DNA of 64,000 bases from Candidatus Polarisedimenticola svalbardensis. Lineage in GTDB: Bacteria > Acidobacteriota > Polarisedimenticolia > Polarisedimenticolales > Polarisedimenticolaceae. The notes under the pieces are model-generated. The model searched no databases and was not told the DNA's origin. It saw nothing but the letters and a program-made list of their open reading frames with translations. The DNA lies in the NCBI GenBank assembly GCA_014764515.1, contig JACXWD010000008.1:1-64000 (forward strand), given 5' to 3'. Positions 8,195 to 18,084 of this stretch are shown one piece after another. The stretch's first letter is position 1. Each line of letters begins with the position of its first letter. The position numbers were made by a program, and so were the translations under genes.

Positions 8195-10017
8195 GCGTCC
8201 CCGCCCTGGAACTGCAACCGGTGCAACTGGGCGTAGACACCACCTTTCGCCAGCAGTTCATCGTGGCTGCCCTGCTCCACGATCCGGCCGGCCTCCAGGA
8301 CCAGGATACGGTCCGCCTTGCGCACGGTGGCCAGGCGGTGGGCGATGACCAGGCTGGTGCGCCCTTCCATGAGTACGTCCAGCGCCTGCTGCACAAGCGA
8401 TTCCGATTTGGCATCCAGCGCGGAGGTCGCCTCGTCCAGGATCAGGATCGGCGGGTCTTTGAGCAGCGCCCGGGCGATGGTCAGCCTCTGGCGCTGTCCC
8501 ATGGACAGGCGGGTGCCTTTCTCTCCCAGCCGGGTATCGTAACCGTCCGGCAGTTGGGAAACGAATTCGTCGGCCTGGGCGGCCTGGGCCACCTCCCGGA
8601 TCCGGTCCAGCGGAATGTCTTTCCGGCCATAGGCGATGTTCCGGGCCACAGTGTCGTCGAACAGCACCGTTTCCTGGGTCACCAGCCCGATCTGCCCCCG
8701 GAGGGAGATCAGGGTCGCATCCCGGATATCACGGCCGTCCACAAGGATCCGTCCTGTGGTGGGATCGTAGAAACGGGGCAGCAGGTTGGCCAGGGTCGTT
8801 TTCCCCGAACCGGAAGCGCCCACCAGGGCGACGACCTCCCCTTTCTTCAGAGTCAGGTCGATCTGTTTCAGGACCACGGCGCCGTCACCGCCGTCATAGT
8901 CGAAGGTGACGTTGTCGAACCGGATATCCCCGGTGAACGGCGGAAGAGTTTCCGCGCCTGCCCGGTCGGTGATGGTCGGCCGGCTGTCCATCATGGCGAA
9001 CACCCGCTGGGCCGCCGCCGAGGCCTGCTGCACTTCCACATTGATCACGTTCAGCCGCCTGATACAGCTGAACAGGTACCCGAGACCGACCAGAACCACC
9101 ATGAAGTTGCCCGGGTCCAGTTTGTCTGCTGCAATCTGGGAACCGGCATACCAGAACAGGCCGGCGCCGGCGGTGGCTCCTACCAGTTCCATGATGGACG
9201 GCGCCAGGGCGGAAGCCCGGCCGGCCTTGAGGTCGGCCCGCAACATCCTGGCCAGGACTCCGACAAACCGGTTCGTCTCGAACCGCTCCATGTTGAAACC
9301 CTGCACCACCTTCACGCCGGAGATCGACTCGTTCAGGGTGCTGGAAACGTCGGACATCGCTTCCTGGGACCAGGTGGACGCCTTGCGCATCTTTTTACCC
9401 AGCCGCACCAGGGGGTAGGCCAGAAGCGGCAGCACCACTGCGGCGAAGATCGACATCCGCCAGTCGCTGACCATGATCAGGATCACAACCAGGGGGATGG
9501 CGACGCCGACCCGGACCAGGTCGGCCAGAACATGGGTCGATACCCGCTGCAGCCGCTGGACATCGCTGATGATCCTCGCCATGACCAGGCCGGTGTTGTT
9601 CTTCTGGAAAAACGATAGCGATTGCCCCATGACCGAGCCGTACAGGTCGGAGCGGATGTCCCGGATCACCTTCACACCTGCCCGGGTCGCCCAGTACTGG
9701 CCGAAATAGCCGACCACACCTTTCACCAGGAACAGGAGGACGATCAGGAGAGCGACCTGGGCCGAGGAGCCGCCTTTCAGCCTTTCCGCCCATCGATCGA
9801 TAGGCACCAGTTCCTTGGCCTTGTCCAGAAGGTCAAAACCGGTCGGCTCCTCTTTTGCTTCTACCGGCTTGTTCAGGAGTACCTGGTTCACCAGTGGCCG
9901 GGCGGTGCCGAGAGCCAGGGTCATCAGCGCCCCGCTCACCGCCAGCAGCAGCGTTGCCGCCAGCATGGTCGCCATGTACGGCTTCAGGTAGCCGAAGAAT
10001 CGTCGCATCGGGCTCAT
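8191..10017 (-). CDS. msbA: MsbA-type ABC exporter (fused membrane and ATPase domains)
   Basis: A half-size ABC exporter of 608 residues that probably flips lipid A-core or another lipid across the inner membrane as a homodimer. The N-terminal six-helix domain spans about residues 1-330. The ATPase domain has Walker A GASGSGKTT (about 400-408), an ABC signature LSMGQRQR, Walker B ILILDEATSALD and the switch His in VIAHRLAT. A soluble insert between helices one and two (about 50-85) is somewhat longer than in E. coli MsbA. It overlaps the GT39 gene by four bases. Other type I exporters share these motifs, so the substrate is inferred. Confidence 0.87.
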   Translation of the reverse strand: MSPMRRFFGYLKPYMATMLAATLLLAVSGALMTLALGTARPLVNQVLLNKPVEAKEEPTGFDLLDKAKELVPIDRWAERLKGGSSAQVALLIVLLFLVKGVVGYFGQYWATRAGVKVIRDIRSDLYGSVMGQSLSFFQKNNTGLVMARIISDVQRLQRVSTHVLADLVRVGVAIPLVVILIMVSDWRMSIFAAVVLPLLAYPLVRLGKKMRKASTWSQEAMSDVSSTLNESISGVKVVQGFNMERFETNRFVGVLARMLRADLKAGRASALAPSIMELVGATAGAGLFWYAGSQIAADKLDPGNFMVVLVGLGYLFSCIRRLNVINVEVQQASAAAQRVFAMMDSRPTITDRAGAETLPPFTGDIRFDNVTFDYDGGDGAVVLKQIDLTLKKGEVVALVGASGSGKTTLANLLPRFYDPTTGRILVDGRDIRDATLISLRGQIGLVTQETVLFDDTVARNIAYGRKDIPLDRIREVAQAAQADEFVSQLPDGYDTRLGEKGTRLSMGQRQRLTIARALLKDPPILILDEATSALDAKSESLVQQALDVLMEGRTSLVIAHRLATVRKADRILVLEAGRIVEQGSHDELLAKGGVYAQLHRLQFQGGDA

Positions 10018-10035
10018 ATCGTGGATGCTACCAGA

Positions 10036-10647
10036 TTAGCTGCAGATATGGTCCATGGTGATATGGCCCGGCTGGGACGAGACCCGCCCGAGCCAGGTGC
10101 GGATGTTCGGGTACCCGGACAGGTCGAAGCCGCCTTCATCGGCGACATGGGTGTAGGCGTACAGGGCGATGTCGGCGATGCCGTAACTATCGCCGGTGAA
10201 GAACGGCCGGGATACCAGGTGCTGTTCCATCACGCCCAGTACCCGGCAGCCACCTTTGTGAAGATCTTCCAGCCGGTCTCTGTGCTCGGTGGTGACCTGC
10301 TTGTACTTCAGCCAATGTCTGGCAACGGCGATGGTGGTCTCGTGGTTGTTCTGCTCAAAGAACATCCACTGCAGGGTCCGAGTGCGGGCCAGCGGGTCTT
10401 CGGGAAGATACTGGGTCCCAACCGCGAAGTGATACAGGATGGCGTTGGACTCACACAATATGTTGCCGTTACCAAACTCCACCATCGGGGTGCGGCCGTT
10501 GGGGTTCTTGGCCAGGTATTCGGGAGTTTTGGCCTCGCCTGCCAAGATATCGGTCTCCACCACCTGGAACGGTATCCCCAGTTGGCTCAACAGCAGCCGG
10601 ACCTTGTAACAGTTCCCCGAACCCTGAAAAGAGTACAGTTTGAGCAT
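10036..10647 (-). CDS. glutathione S-transferase family protein
   Basis: A 203-residue soluble protein with an N-terminal thioredoxin-like domain (MLKLYSFQGSGNCYKVRLLL, then NPNGRTPMVEF and LCESNAIL, which bind glutathione) and an all-helical C-terminal domain (about 85-203). The Ser and Asn-Cys after the first strand sit where the catalytic residue lies in many bacterial GSTs. The ATG at 10647 is supported by GGGAGGC upstream. It follows the ndk terminator and precedes msbA, so it probably has its own promoter. The substrate is unknown. Confidence 0.88.
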   Translation of the reverse strand: MLKLYSFQGSGNCYKVRLLLSQLGIPFQVVETDILAGEAKTPEYLAKNPNGRTPMVEFGNGNILCESNAILYHFAVGTQYLPEDPLARTRTLQWMFFEQNNHETTIAVARHWLKYKQVTTEHRDRLEDLHKGGCRVLGVMEQHLVSRPFFTGDSYGIADIALYAYTHVADEGGFDLSGYPNIRTWLGRVSSQPGHITMDHICS

Positions 10648-10681
10648 CTTGCCTCCCGTTCCGTGGATGGTACACGACACG

Positions 10682-10707
10682 AAAAGGGCCGGGCAAATGC
10701 CCGGCCC
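10682..10707 (-). terminator. Rho-independent terminator after ndk
   Basis: A perfect inverted repeat, arms 10686-10695 and 10698-10707 (GGGCCGGGCA paired with TGCCCGGCCC), is followed on the minus strand by TTTT. It lies 26 bp downstream of the ndk stop and would end the sucC-sucD-ndk transcript before the GST gene. Confidence 0.8.
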
Positions 10708-10732
10708 CATCGCCAACGAATTGGGCTGTCGC

Positions 10733-11146
10733 TCAGACCAGTTCCACGTCCCGGAACCAGTATGCGATCTCCACAGCCGCCGTTTCCGGTGCGTCGGAGC
10801 CGTGGACCGCGTTCTTCTCGATGTCGGTGGCGAACTGCTTCCGGATCGTTCCCTCCGCAGCCTGCTCCGGGTTGGTGGCGCCGATCACTTCACGCCACTT
10901 GGCGATGGCGTTTTCGGTCTCGAGGGCCAGGACCACGGCAGGGCCGGACGACATGAAGGTCACCAGGTCGTTGAAGAACGGCCGTTCGGTGTGCACGGCG
11001 TAGAACCCTTCGGCATCGGAGCGGCTCATGTGCACGAGGCGCATACCGAGGATCTTGAACCCTTCCTTCTCGATCCTGTCCAAAATCGGACCGGCGGCCT
11101 TCCTGGCAACCGCATCCGGCTTGATGATTGCAAACGTTCTTTCCAT
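10733..11146 (-). CDS. ndk: nucleoside diphosphate kinase
   Basis: Transfers the gamma phosphate of ATP to other NDPs through a phosphohistidine. It has 137 residues, the standard size. [10 protein letters not shown] opens the protein, and NAVHGSD near residue 115 carries the active-site His followed by the conserved Gly-Ser-Asp. It sits directly after sucD with a 28 bp gap. Succinyl-CoA synthetase and Ndk are often neighbours because Ndk can equalise the GTP/ATP formed. A strong terminator follows. Confidence 0.97.
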   Translation of the reverse strand: MERTFAIIKPDAVARKAAGPILDRIEKEGFKILGMRLVHMSRSDAEGFYAVHTERPFFNDLVTFMSSGPAVVLALETENAIAKWREVIGATNPEQAAEGTIRKQFATDIEKNAVHGSDAPETAAVEIAYWFRDVELV

Positions 11147-11174
11147 GGGGCTGTATTCCTTATGAATCGGTTGG

Positions 11175-12046
11175 TTATTTCATCACGTCCCGGACGGTTT
11201 CGCCGATGGCCGCCGGGGTTTCCACGACGGAGATACCCGCCGCTCTCAGAGCTTTCATTTTTTCCGCCGCCGTGCCCTTGCCGCCGGCGATGATCGCCCC
11301 GGCATGGCCCATCCTGCGGCCTGGAGGTGCGGTCTGCCCGGCGATGAACGCCACCACCGGCTTCTTGACGTTGGCCTTGATGTAGTCCGCAGCTTCTTCC
11401 TCGGCGGTGCCGCCGATCTCGCCGATCATGACGATCGCCTCAGTCTGGGGATCGGCGTTGTACTCGGTGAGCATGTCGATGAAGTTGGTGCCGACGATCG
11501 GATCGCCGCCGATGCCGACGCAGGTGGTCTGGCCGATGCCAAGGGCGGTGAGCTGGCCCACCGCTTCATAGGTCAGCGTCCCGGAGCGGGAAACCACGCC
11601 CACCGGGCCGCCCGGTTTGTGGATGTGGCCGGGCATAATCCCGATCTTGCATTCGCCGGGGGTGATGATCCCGGGGCAGTTGGGGCCGATGAGCCGGGTA
11701 TCCCGGCCGTCCAGGAACCGCATGACTTTGACCATGTCGAGGGTCGGGACACCTTCGGAGATGCAGACCACCAGCTTGACGCCGGCATCCGCCGCTTCCA
11801 TGACCGCATCGGCTGCGAACGGCGGCGGTACGAATACCACTCCGGCGTTGGCGCCGGTCGCCTTCACCGCCTCGGAGACGGTGTTGAACACCGGGATGCC
11901 GTCCATGTCCTGGCCACCCTTGCCGGGGGTCACGCCTGCCACCACGTTGGTGCCGTACTCCACCGCCTGCCGGGTGTGGAAGGTTCCTTCCTTGCCGGTG
12001 ATCCCCTGAACCACCAGGCGTGTGTCTTTATTCACCAGTACCGACA

Positions 12047-12047
<1 letters not shown>
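11175..12047 (-). CDS. sucD: succinyl-CoA synthetase alpha subunit
   Basis: ADP/GDP-forming succinate-CoA ligase alpha subunit, 290 residues. It binds CoA through an N-terminal Rossmann domain ([13 protein letters not shown]) and carries the phosphorylated His in [10 protein letters not shown] near residue 246. The start at 12047 is set by the TGATG overlap with sucC and by AGGAGG just upstream inside sucC. It forms a complex with SucC for the substrate-level phosphorylation step of the TCA cycle, which is reversible. Confidence 0.97.
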
Positions 12048-13267
<1,220 letters not shown>

Positions 13268-13336
13268 CGCAATCCTCCTGGATGAATTCATATCTAAGAG
13301 AGGACGGCGGATTATAGAATACGGGCCATCTTCCGG

Positions 13337-13975
13337 CTACTCGAACAATCTCCGCTCCGGCAGCAGGTTGAACGATTTGCGGTGGATCGGGCAGGGGCCC
13401 TGCTTCCGGATGGCGTCCCGGTGGGCTTCTGTGGGATACCCCTTGTGGCCTGCGAAGCCGTATCCAGGGTATTTCCGGTCCATGTTCACCATCAGTTCAT
13501 CCCGGGCGGTCTTGGCCAGAATGGAAGCGGCGCCGATGATGTGGCAGGAGGCGTCGCCCTTGATGATGCCGTCCTGGGGAGTTTCGATCCCGGGGATGGT
13601 CCGGGCATCCACCAGCACACGGTCCGGCGGCTCCGAAAGGCCGACAACCGCCCTTCGCATCGCCTCCAGGCTGGCGTGGTAGATGTTCAGCCGATCGATC
13701 TCTTCCGGGTGGACCATGGCTACCGACCAGGCCAGGGCCTCTTCCTTGATCCGAACCGCCAGTTTCTCCCTGCGGGCGGCGGTGAGCTTCTTGGAGTCGT
13801 TGGCCTCGGGAAGATATTCGCCCTGCCGGAACACTACCGCCGCCGCCACAACCGGACCGGCCAGGGGGCCGACGCCGGCCTCGTCCACCCCGGCTATGCG
13901 CTGGAAACCCATAGCCCAAAGGGACTTTTCCCGTTCCAGACGGTCGGTGACCGGTTGTTGATCGACGGATCCCAT
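13337..13975 (-). CDS. rnhB: ribonuclease HII
   Basis: Cleaves RNA-DNA junctions and misincorporated ribonucleotides. It has 212 residues from the ATG at 13975, which has GGAG seven bases upstream; a GTG at 13990 is an alternative. The family acidic residues are visible in [21 protein letters not shown] and the later [12 protein letters not shown] segment. The C-terminal [13 protein letters not shown] and HRKSFN regions are typical of RNase HII. It is divergent from the ferredoxin gene with under 50 bp between starts. Confidence 0.95.
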   Translation of the reverse strand: MGSVDQQPVTDRLEREKSLWAMGFQRIAGVDEAGVGPLAGPVVAAAVVFRQGEYLPEANDSKKLTAARREKLAVRIKEEALAWSVAMVHPEEIDRLNIYHASLEAMRRAVVGLSEPPDRVLVDARTIPGIETPQDGIIKGDASCHIIGAASILAKTARDELMVNMDRKYPGYGFAGHKGYPTEAHRDAIRKQGPCPIHRKSFNLLPERRLFE

Positions 13976-14022
13976 GTTAATCTCCAGCACCGGACCAGCA
14001 TTCCGGACTAGGAGAATACCAA

Positions 14023-14283
14023 ATGACCTTCATCATCGCTGAACCTTGCGTCGGCACCAAGGACACGGCCTGCGTGGACGTCTGCCCTGTTGACTGCATC
14101 CATCCGACCAAGGACGATCCCAAGTTCGAAGAAGAGAAGCTGCTCTACATCGACCCGGATGAATGCATCGATTGCGGCGCATGCGAGCCGGCCTGCCCTG
14201 TAGAAGCGATCTTCGAGGAAGACGCCCTGCCGGAAAAATGGGCAAGCTATCTTCAGATCAACGCCGACTACTTCAAAAAGTAA
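14023..14283 (+). CDS. fdxA: 7Fe-type ferredoxin ([3Fe-4S][4Fe-4S])
   Basis: An 86-residue soluble electron carrier. The first cluster motif is [17 protein letters not shown], where the spacing C-x7-C-x3-CP suits a 3Fe-4S cluster, and the second is [12 protein letters not shown] for a 4Fe-4S cluster. A short acidic C-terminal tail follows, as in FdxA-type ferredoxins. AGGAGAATACCAA precedes the ATG. It is followed after 10 bp by the CPBP protease. Partner enzymes are not visible nearby. Confidence 0.95.
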   Translation: MTFIIAEPCVGTKDTACVDVCPVDCIHPTKDDPKFEEEKLLYIDPDECIDCGACEPACPVEAIFEEDALPEKWASYLQINADYFKK

Positions 14284-14293
14284 GGCCGGCTGC

Positions 14294-15979
14294 GTGAACG
14301 AGACCGATGGAAGGCGTCCTGACAGGGCGCCTTCTTCGTTGAAGGGCTGGCTGCTGCCGCTGGTTGCGGTCCTGGCCGCCGCCCTGTTCCTCCCTTCCCT
14401 CGGGAAACTGTGGCCCCTGGTAGACGCCGACGTAACCCGGGACCCGGACGAACTGGTGCCCGTGGCCCGTGAATTCCTGGAGTCCCGGGGGTTCGACCTG
14501 GATCGGTTCCAGTCTTCCGGCACCGTCACGGTGTCCGGGCCGCTGACGTACCTGGAGTCCGCCTTCGGGAAGGACCAGGTTCAGGCCTGGATACGGGACG
14601 GCCTCCCTCTTGTGATGTACCGCATCGGGTTCAAGAAGCCGGGGGAGCCCAGGGCCCTGTTTGCATCCATCCACCCCAACGGATCGGTAATCAGCTGGCG
14701 GAAGCTGTTGGAGGAGGACGATCCCGGACCCTCCATCACTGAAGATGAGGCCCGCACCCTGGCCCGGGCGGCGCTGGTGGATGGTCTGGGGCTGGACCTT
14801 TCCGGCTGGGTGGAGAAAACCGTAGCGGTCACCGAGCGACCCGACCGGCGGGATACCAGCTTTGTCCTGGAGCGACTGGTTTCGGAAGAGCCGGAATTCA
14901 GGGAACAGGCCCTGGCGGTGGTGGCTGGAGACCAGGTGATTCACGTGCGTCGGTACGGCGTGGCGCCAGGGGCCGCCCGCCGTGCGGCCCGTGCTGCGGA
15001 GGCGCCGGAGCGGGCGATGCAGTCTATCGGTTTCGTGCTGCTGGGCGTTGCGGTGGTAGCCGGGTTCTGGATCTTCCTGACCCGGCTGCGAGACGGCAAG
15101 GTTCGGCTGGCCCGCGCGGCGCTTCTGGCCGGATTCATTTTCGCCTGCCTTCTGGCGACCTGGCTGCTCCAGACCGGATACCTGTTCGGGCGCTGGGAAC
15201 CTCTCTGGCCACGCTGGGTTTCCAGCCTGCAGTACCTGGGCGGCAGGGCCCAGATGGAGACCTGGATGACCTTGGTCCTCCTGGCTCTCATCGGCGCCGG
15301 GGACGCCCTGGACAAGGAATCGGGGGCCGGACGGGCCGACTCGATGTGGGCGCTGTTCCGGGGGAAGGTGCTGGACCCGGCGGTGGGCGCCGCTTCGTAC
15401 CGCGGGTTCCTGGTCGGCCTTATCTGCGGCGGGGTGCTCACAGGCGGCGTGCTGTTGCTGCAGATGGTAGTCGGCGCCCAGGTCGCTCTTCAGCCCAGGG
15501 GGTTTTTCTTCTACGCCCTGAACTCAGCCTCCCCTGCTCTGTCCACCCTGCTGTTCTTCCTGAACGTCGCCCTGCTGGAGGAGTTGGGGTACCGCTTCTT
15601 TGCCGGCGCCTGGCTGGATCGCATCCAGCGCTTCCGGTGGATCGCGATCCTGGTTCCGGCGGCGATCTACGGCCTGACCCACACCGGCCTGTCGTTCCTG
15701 CCGCCGGCGGAGCCGTTCTGGGGCCGTGCGGTGGTCATGACCCTGGTCGGTTGCGTGTGGGGCTGGGCGTTCTTCCGTTACGACGCCCTGACTGTGGTGC
15801 TGTCCCACTGGACCGCCGACCTGTTCATCTTCAACTGGCCGCGGATCTCCAGCGGGAAGACCGGGCTGATCGTCATTGCGATGCTGACCATCGCCGTGCC
15901 GCTGATCCCTGCCGTCCTGGGCGGTGTCGCCCGGTTGGTCAGGAGTTCTGGGCCTCCAGCCAGCGTTCGCAGTCGATAG
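14294..15979 (+). CDS. CPBP-family intramembrane protease with a long N-terminal domain
   Basis: A 561-residue membrane protein starting with GTG. A signal or anchor helix (about residues 18-38) precedes a roughly 190-residue extracytoplasmic region of unknown type, followed by multiple transmembrane helices. The C-terminal third carries the CPBP (CAAX/Abi) motifs: EELGYRFF with the catalytic Glu-Glu and Arg, YGLTHTG with the first His, and VLSHWTAD with the second. The large N-terminal region is not part of the core family. Its last 41 bases overlap the convergent glutaredoxin-thioredoxin reductase gene. Confidence 0.85.
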   Translation: MNETDGRRPDRAPSSLKGWLLPLVAVLAAALFLPSLGKLWPLVDADVTRDPDELVPVAREFLESRGFDLDRFQSSGTVTVSGPLTYLESAFGKDQVQAWIRDGLPLVMYRIGFKKPGEPRALFASIHPNGSVISWRKLLEEDDPGPSITEDEARTLARAALVDGLGLDLSGWVEKTVAVTERPDRRDTSFVLERLVSEEPEFREQALAVVAGDQVIHVRRYGVAPGAARRAARAAEAPERAMQSIGFVLLGVAVVAGFWIFLTRLRDGKVRLARAALLAGFIFACLLATWLLQTGYLFGRWEPLWPRWVSSLQYLGGRAQMETWMTLVLLALIGAGDALDKESGAGRADSMWALFRGKVLDPAVGAASYRGFLVGLICGGVLTGGVLLLQMVVGAQVALQPRGFFFYALNSASPALSTLLFFLNVALLEELGYRFFAGAWLDRIQRFRWIAILVPAAIYGLTHTGLSFLPPAEPFWGRAVVMTLVGCVWGWAFFRYDALTVVLSHWTADLFIFNWPRISSGKTGLIVIAMLTIAVPLIPAVLGGVARLVRSSGPPASVRSR

Positions 15980-17150
15980 CCGCCTTGCACCCTTCCCCGG
16001 CGGCGGTGACCGCCTGGCGGTAGACGTGGTCGTGGACGTCGCCGGCTACGAACACGCCGTCCACATCGGTGCGGGAGGTGTTGCCGTGGACCTTCAGGTA
16101 CCCGTCTTCCTCCGGCATCTTGTCCCGGAACAACTCGCTGTTGGGGGAATGGCCGATCCCGACGAAGAAACCGGAGCAGGGCCGTTCGGCAACCTCGCCG
16201 GTCTTGACGTTCTTGACCCTGATGGCGGTGACCTTCATGTCATCGCCGGTAACCTCTTCCACAACCGAGTCCCACAGGACCACGATTTTCTCGTTGGCCA
16301 GGACCCGGTCGGCCATGATCTTCGAGGCCCGGAACTCGTCCCGGCGGTGGATCACCGTGACCCGGGTGCCGAAACGGGTCAGGAACAGCGCCTCTTCCAT
16401 AGCGGTGTCGCCGCCGCCGACCACCACGATCTCCTTGTCCCGGAAGAAGAAACCGTCGCAGGTGGCGCAGTACGACACGCCGCGGCCGGAGTACTTTTCT
16501 TCGCCTTTCACGCCGAGCTTCAGCGGAGACGCGCCGGTAGCGACGATCACCGTTTCTGCCATGAGATCACCGGCCTCGGTGGAAACGGTGAACGGCCGCT
16601 TCGAGAAGTCGATAGCGGTAGCATCGCCGGAAACGAAGGTGGTCCCGAACCGCTCCGCCTGGGCTTTGAACTTCTCCATCATGTCCGGGCCCATGATCCC
16701 CTCCGGGAACCCGGGATAGTTTTCCACGTCGGTGGTGTTCATCAACTGGCCGCCGGCGCCCAGCCCTTCCACGACCACAGGTTTCAGGTTCGCCCGGGCG
16801 CTGTAGATCGCCGCCGTGAGACCGGCGGGACCCGAACCGATAATCACCACCTGATGTACGTCTGCCATGCCGTCTCCTCGTTGTTGCTCCTGACCCGATT
16901 CCAGCAGTTCATCCAGCTCGCCGGCGTTGTCCAGCGCCAGCAGGTCGTCGGACCCGCCGATGTGCCTGTCGCCGATAAAAATCTGGGGAACCGTAGTCAT
17001 CCCGCCGGACAGACGGATCATCTCCTCCATCCGCTCCGGCTCGGCATCCAGGTCGATTCTATTGTATTCGACACCTTTTCCGTCCAGGAGGGCACATGCT
17101 CTCCGGCAGTATGGGCACCAATCCCTAGAGTAAACCGTAATTTCGGCCAT
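15939..17150 (-). CDS. glutaredoxin-thioredoxin reductase fusion protein
   Basis: A 403-residue two-domain flavoprotein. Residues 1-85 form a glutaredoxin with active site CPYC (12-15) and the TVPQIFIG cis-Pro segment. From Met95 on it is a complete thioredoxin reductase: FAD motif GSGPAG (105-110), redox CATC (228-231), NADPH motif GGGDTA, and C-terminal GVFVAGDV. The linker is short (about 85-94). Met95 (ATG ending at 16868) has GAGGAG upstream at normal spacing, so separate reductase could also be made. The 3' end overlaps the CPBP gene by 41 bases. Confidence 0.93.
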   Translation of the reverse strand: MAEITVYSRDWCPYCRRACALLDGKGVEYNRIDLDAEPERMEEMIRLSGGMTTVPQIFIGDRHIGGSDDLLALDNAGELDELLESGQEQQRGDGMADVHQVVIIGSGPAGLTAAIYSARANLKPVVVEGLGAGGQLMNTTDVENYPGFPEGIMGPDMMEKFKAQAERFGTTFVSGDATAIDFSKRPFTVSTEAGDLMAETVIVATGASPLKLGVKGEEKYSGRGVSYCATCDGFFFRDKEIVVVGGGDTAMEEALFLTRFGTRVTVIHRRDEFRASKIMADRVLANEKIVVLWDSVVEEVTGDDMKVTAIRVKNVKTGEVAERPCSGFFVGIGHSPNSELFRDKMPEEDGYLKVHGNTSRTDVDGVFVAGDVHDHVYRQAVTAAGEGCKAAIDCERWLEAQNS

Positions 17151-17185
17151 CGGTATTCCTTTACAGCGACCAAAAATAATAGCAG

Positions 17186-17203
17186 AGGGGGACCGTCCCG
17201 GTT
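17186..17203 (+). repeat. left terminal inverted repeat of the RAYT element
   Basis: An 18 bp copy beginning AGGGGGACCGTCCC. It is perfectly inverted relative to 18048-18065 and contains an imperfect palindrome able to form a short hairpin. Confidence 0.8.
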
Positions 17204-17243
17204 TTTACCCCATATGGGGCAGGGAAGGCAGGATTGTACGAGC

Positions 17244-17909
17244 TCAGGCAGATCGTGGCCTCCCTCCAGCCGCTCCGCCGAGAGGGTACCAATTGCCGTG
17301 GATGGACGACGCCTCGAGGGCCCATCCTTCCTCGCCGTACGGAGCCTGCCTCCCAACGCTGTTTCGCATGGCGGCAAGTTCGGCGGCTGTGATCGGGGCG
17401 TTCACAAATCCCTGCCAATTTAGATATTTAGGGACGGGGCCGCTGGTGAGCCCTGGGACCCTCCCAGGCTCGGATATCACACCCAGGCTCGACCATTTCC
17501 ACGCTTCGGCCCGGGTTACCAAACCGGCTCGGAGTGGGTTCCGCTCGACGTAGCGCATGACGTTCAGCAAATGCTGGTTCTGCTGGATCGGAAACTGCTT
17601 CGTCCTCCCTTGCCAGATTCTCCCATCGGTCCCGTGTCGGGCGTGATGTTGCCTGACCTGGGTCGTGAGCAGCCAATGCAGCCATCTTCCCAAATCCCTG
17701 TCTCCCCTGGGCCACAGCACCAGATGGAAGTGGTTTGGCATGAGACAATAGGCCAGCATTCTCATCCTGAAACGCCGATTTGCCCGGCCGATCAGCCGGA
17801 CGAAACCAGCGTAGTCACACGGCTCAAGAAACACGGTATTCCGGCAATTTCCACGGTTCAGAACGTGATAGCAAATCCCTCCCAGAGCGACCCTGCGCGA
17901 CCGCGGCAT
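17244..17909 (-). CDS. REP-associated tyrosine transposase (IS200-like Y1, RAYT)
   Basis: A 221-residue single-strand transposase of the Y1/HUH superfamily. The fold starts with RVALGGICYHVLNRG, and the metal-binding HUH motif lies in MPNHFHLVLWP. WQGRTKQFP follows, then the helix HLLNVMRYVERNPLRAGLV that holds the predicted catalytic Tyr. The ATG at 17909 gives the usual RAYT N-terminus, with an alternative at 17942. The gene lies inside paired inverted repeats and is intact. It is flanked by unrelated housekeeping genes on both sides. Confidence 0.9.
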   Translation of the reverse strand: MPRSRRVALGGICYHVLNRGNCRNTVFLEPCDYAGFVRLIGRANRRFRMRMLAYCLMPNHFHLVLWPRGDRDLGRWLHWLLTTQVRQHHARHGTDGRIWQGRTKQFPIQQNQHLLNVMRYVERNPLRAGLVTRAEAWKWSSLGVISEPGRVPGLTSGPVPKYLNWQGFVNAPITAAELAAMRNSVGRQAPYGEEGWALEASSIHGNWYPLGGAAGGRPRSA

Positions 17910-18047
17910 GAAACAGCCTTTCTGAGGAGGAAAACGGGCCAAAAAACGGTAAAATCTTGTCCGATTCCCATTGCGGAAAACCGGCTGCGCCTGCCATATT
18001 GGGCGTCTGCATAGATCTTAACATTCCACTGTCTCATATGAGGCAAT

Positions 18048-18065
18048 AACCGGGACGGTCCCCCT
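18048..18065 (-). repeat. right terminal inverted repeat of the RAYT element
   Basis: Perfect reverse complement of 17186-17203. Together with the CATATG palindrome at 18033-18042 it closes the element about 20 bp before the start of the next operon. Confidence 0.8.
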
Positions 18066-18084
18066 TTCCGGCGGAGCTGAAAAG

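Larger units (their letters stand above)
17186..18065. mobile_element. RAYT (REP-associated tyrosine transposase) element with matching inverted ends
   Basis: The two ends share a perfect 18 bp inverted repeat (17186-17203 and 18048-18065) that itself folds as GGGAC/GTCCC. Four bases further in, each end carries a palindrome centred on CATATG: CCCCATATGGGG at 17208-17219 and CTCATATGAG at 18033-18042. The base changes between the two palindromes are compensatory. This defines an element of about 880 bp around the transposase gene. No obvious target duplication is seen, as expected for Y1 transposases. Confidence 0.75.
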
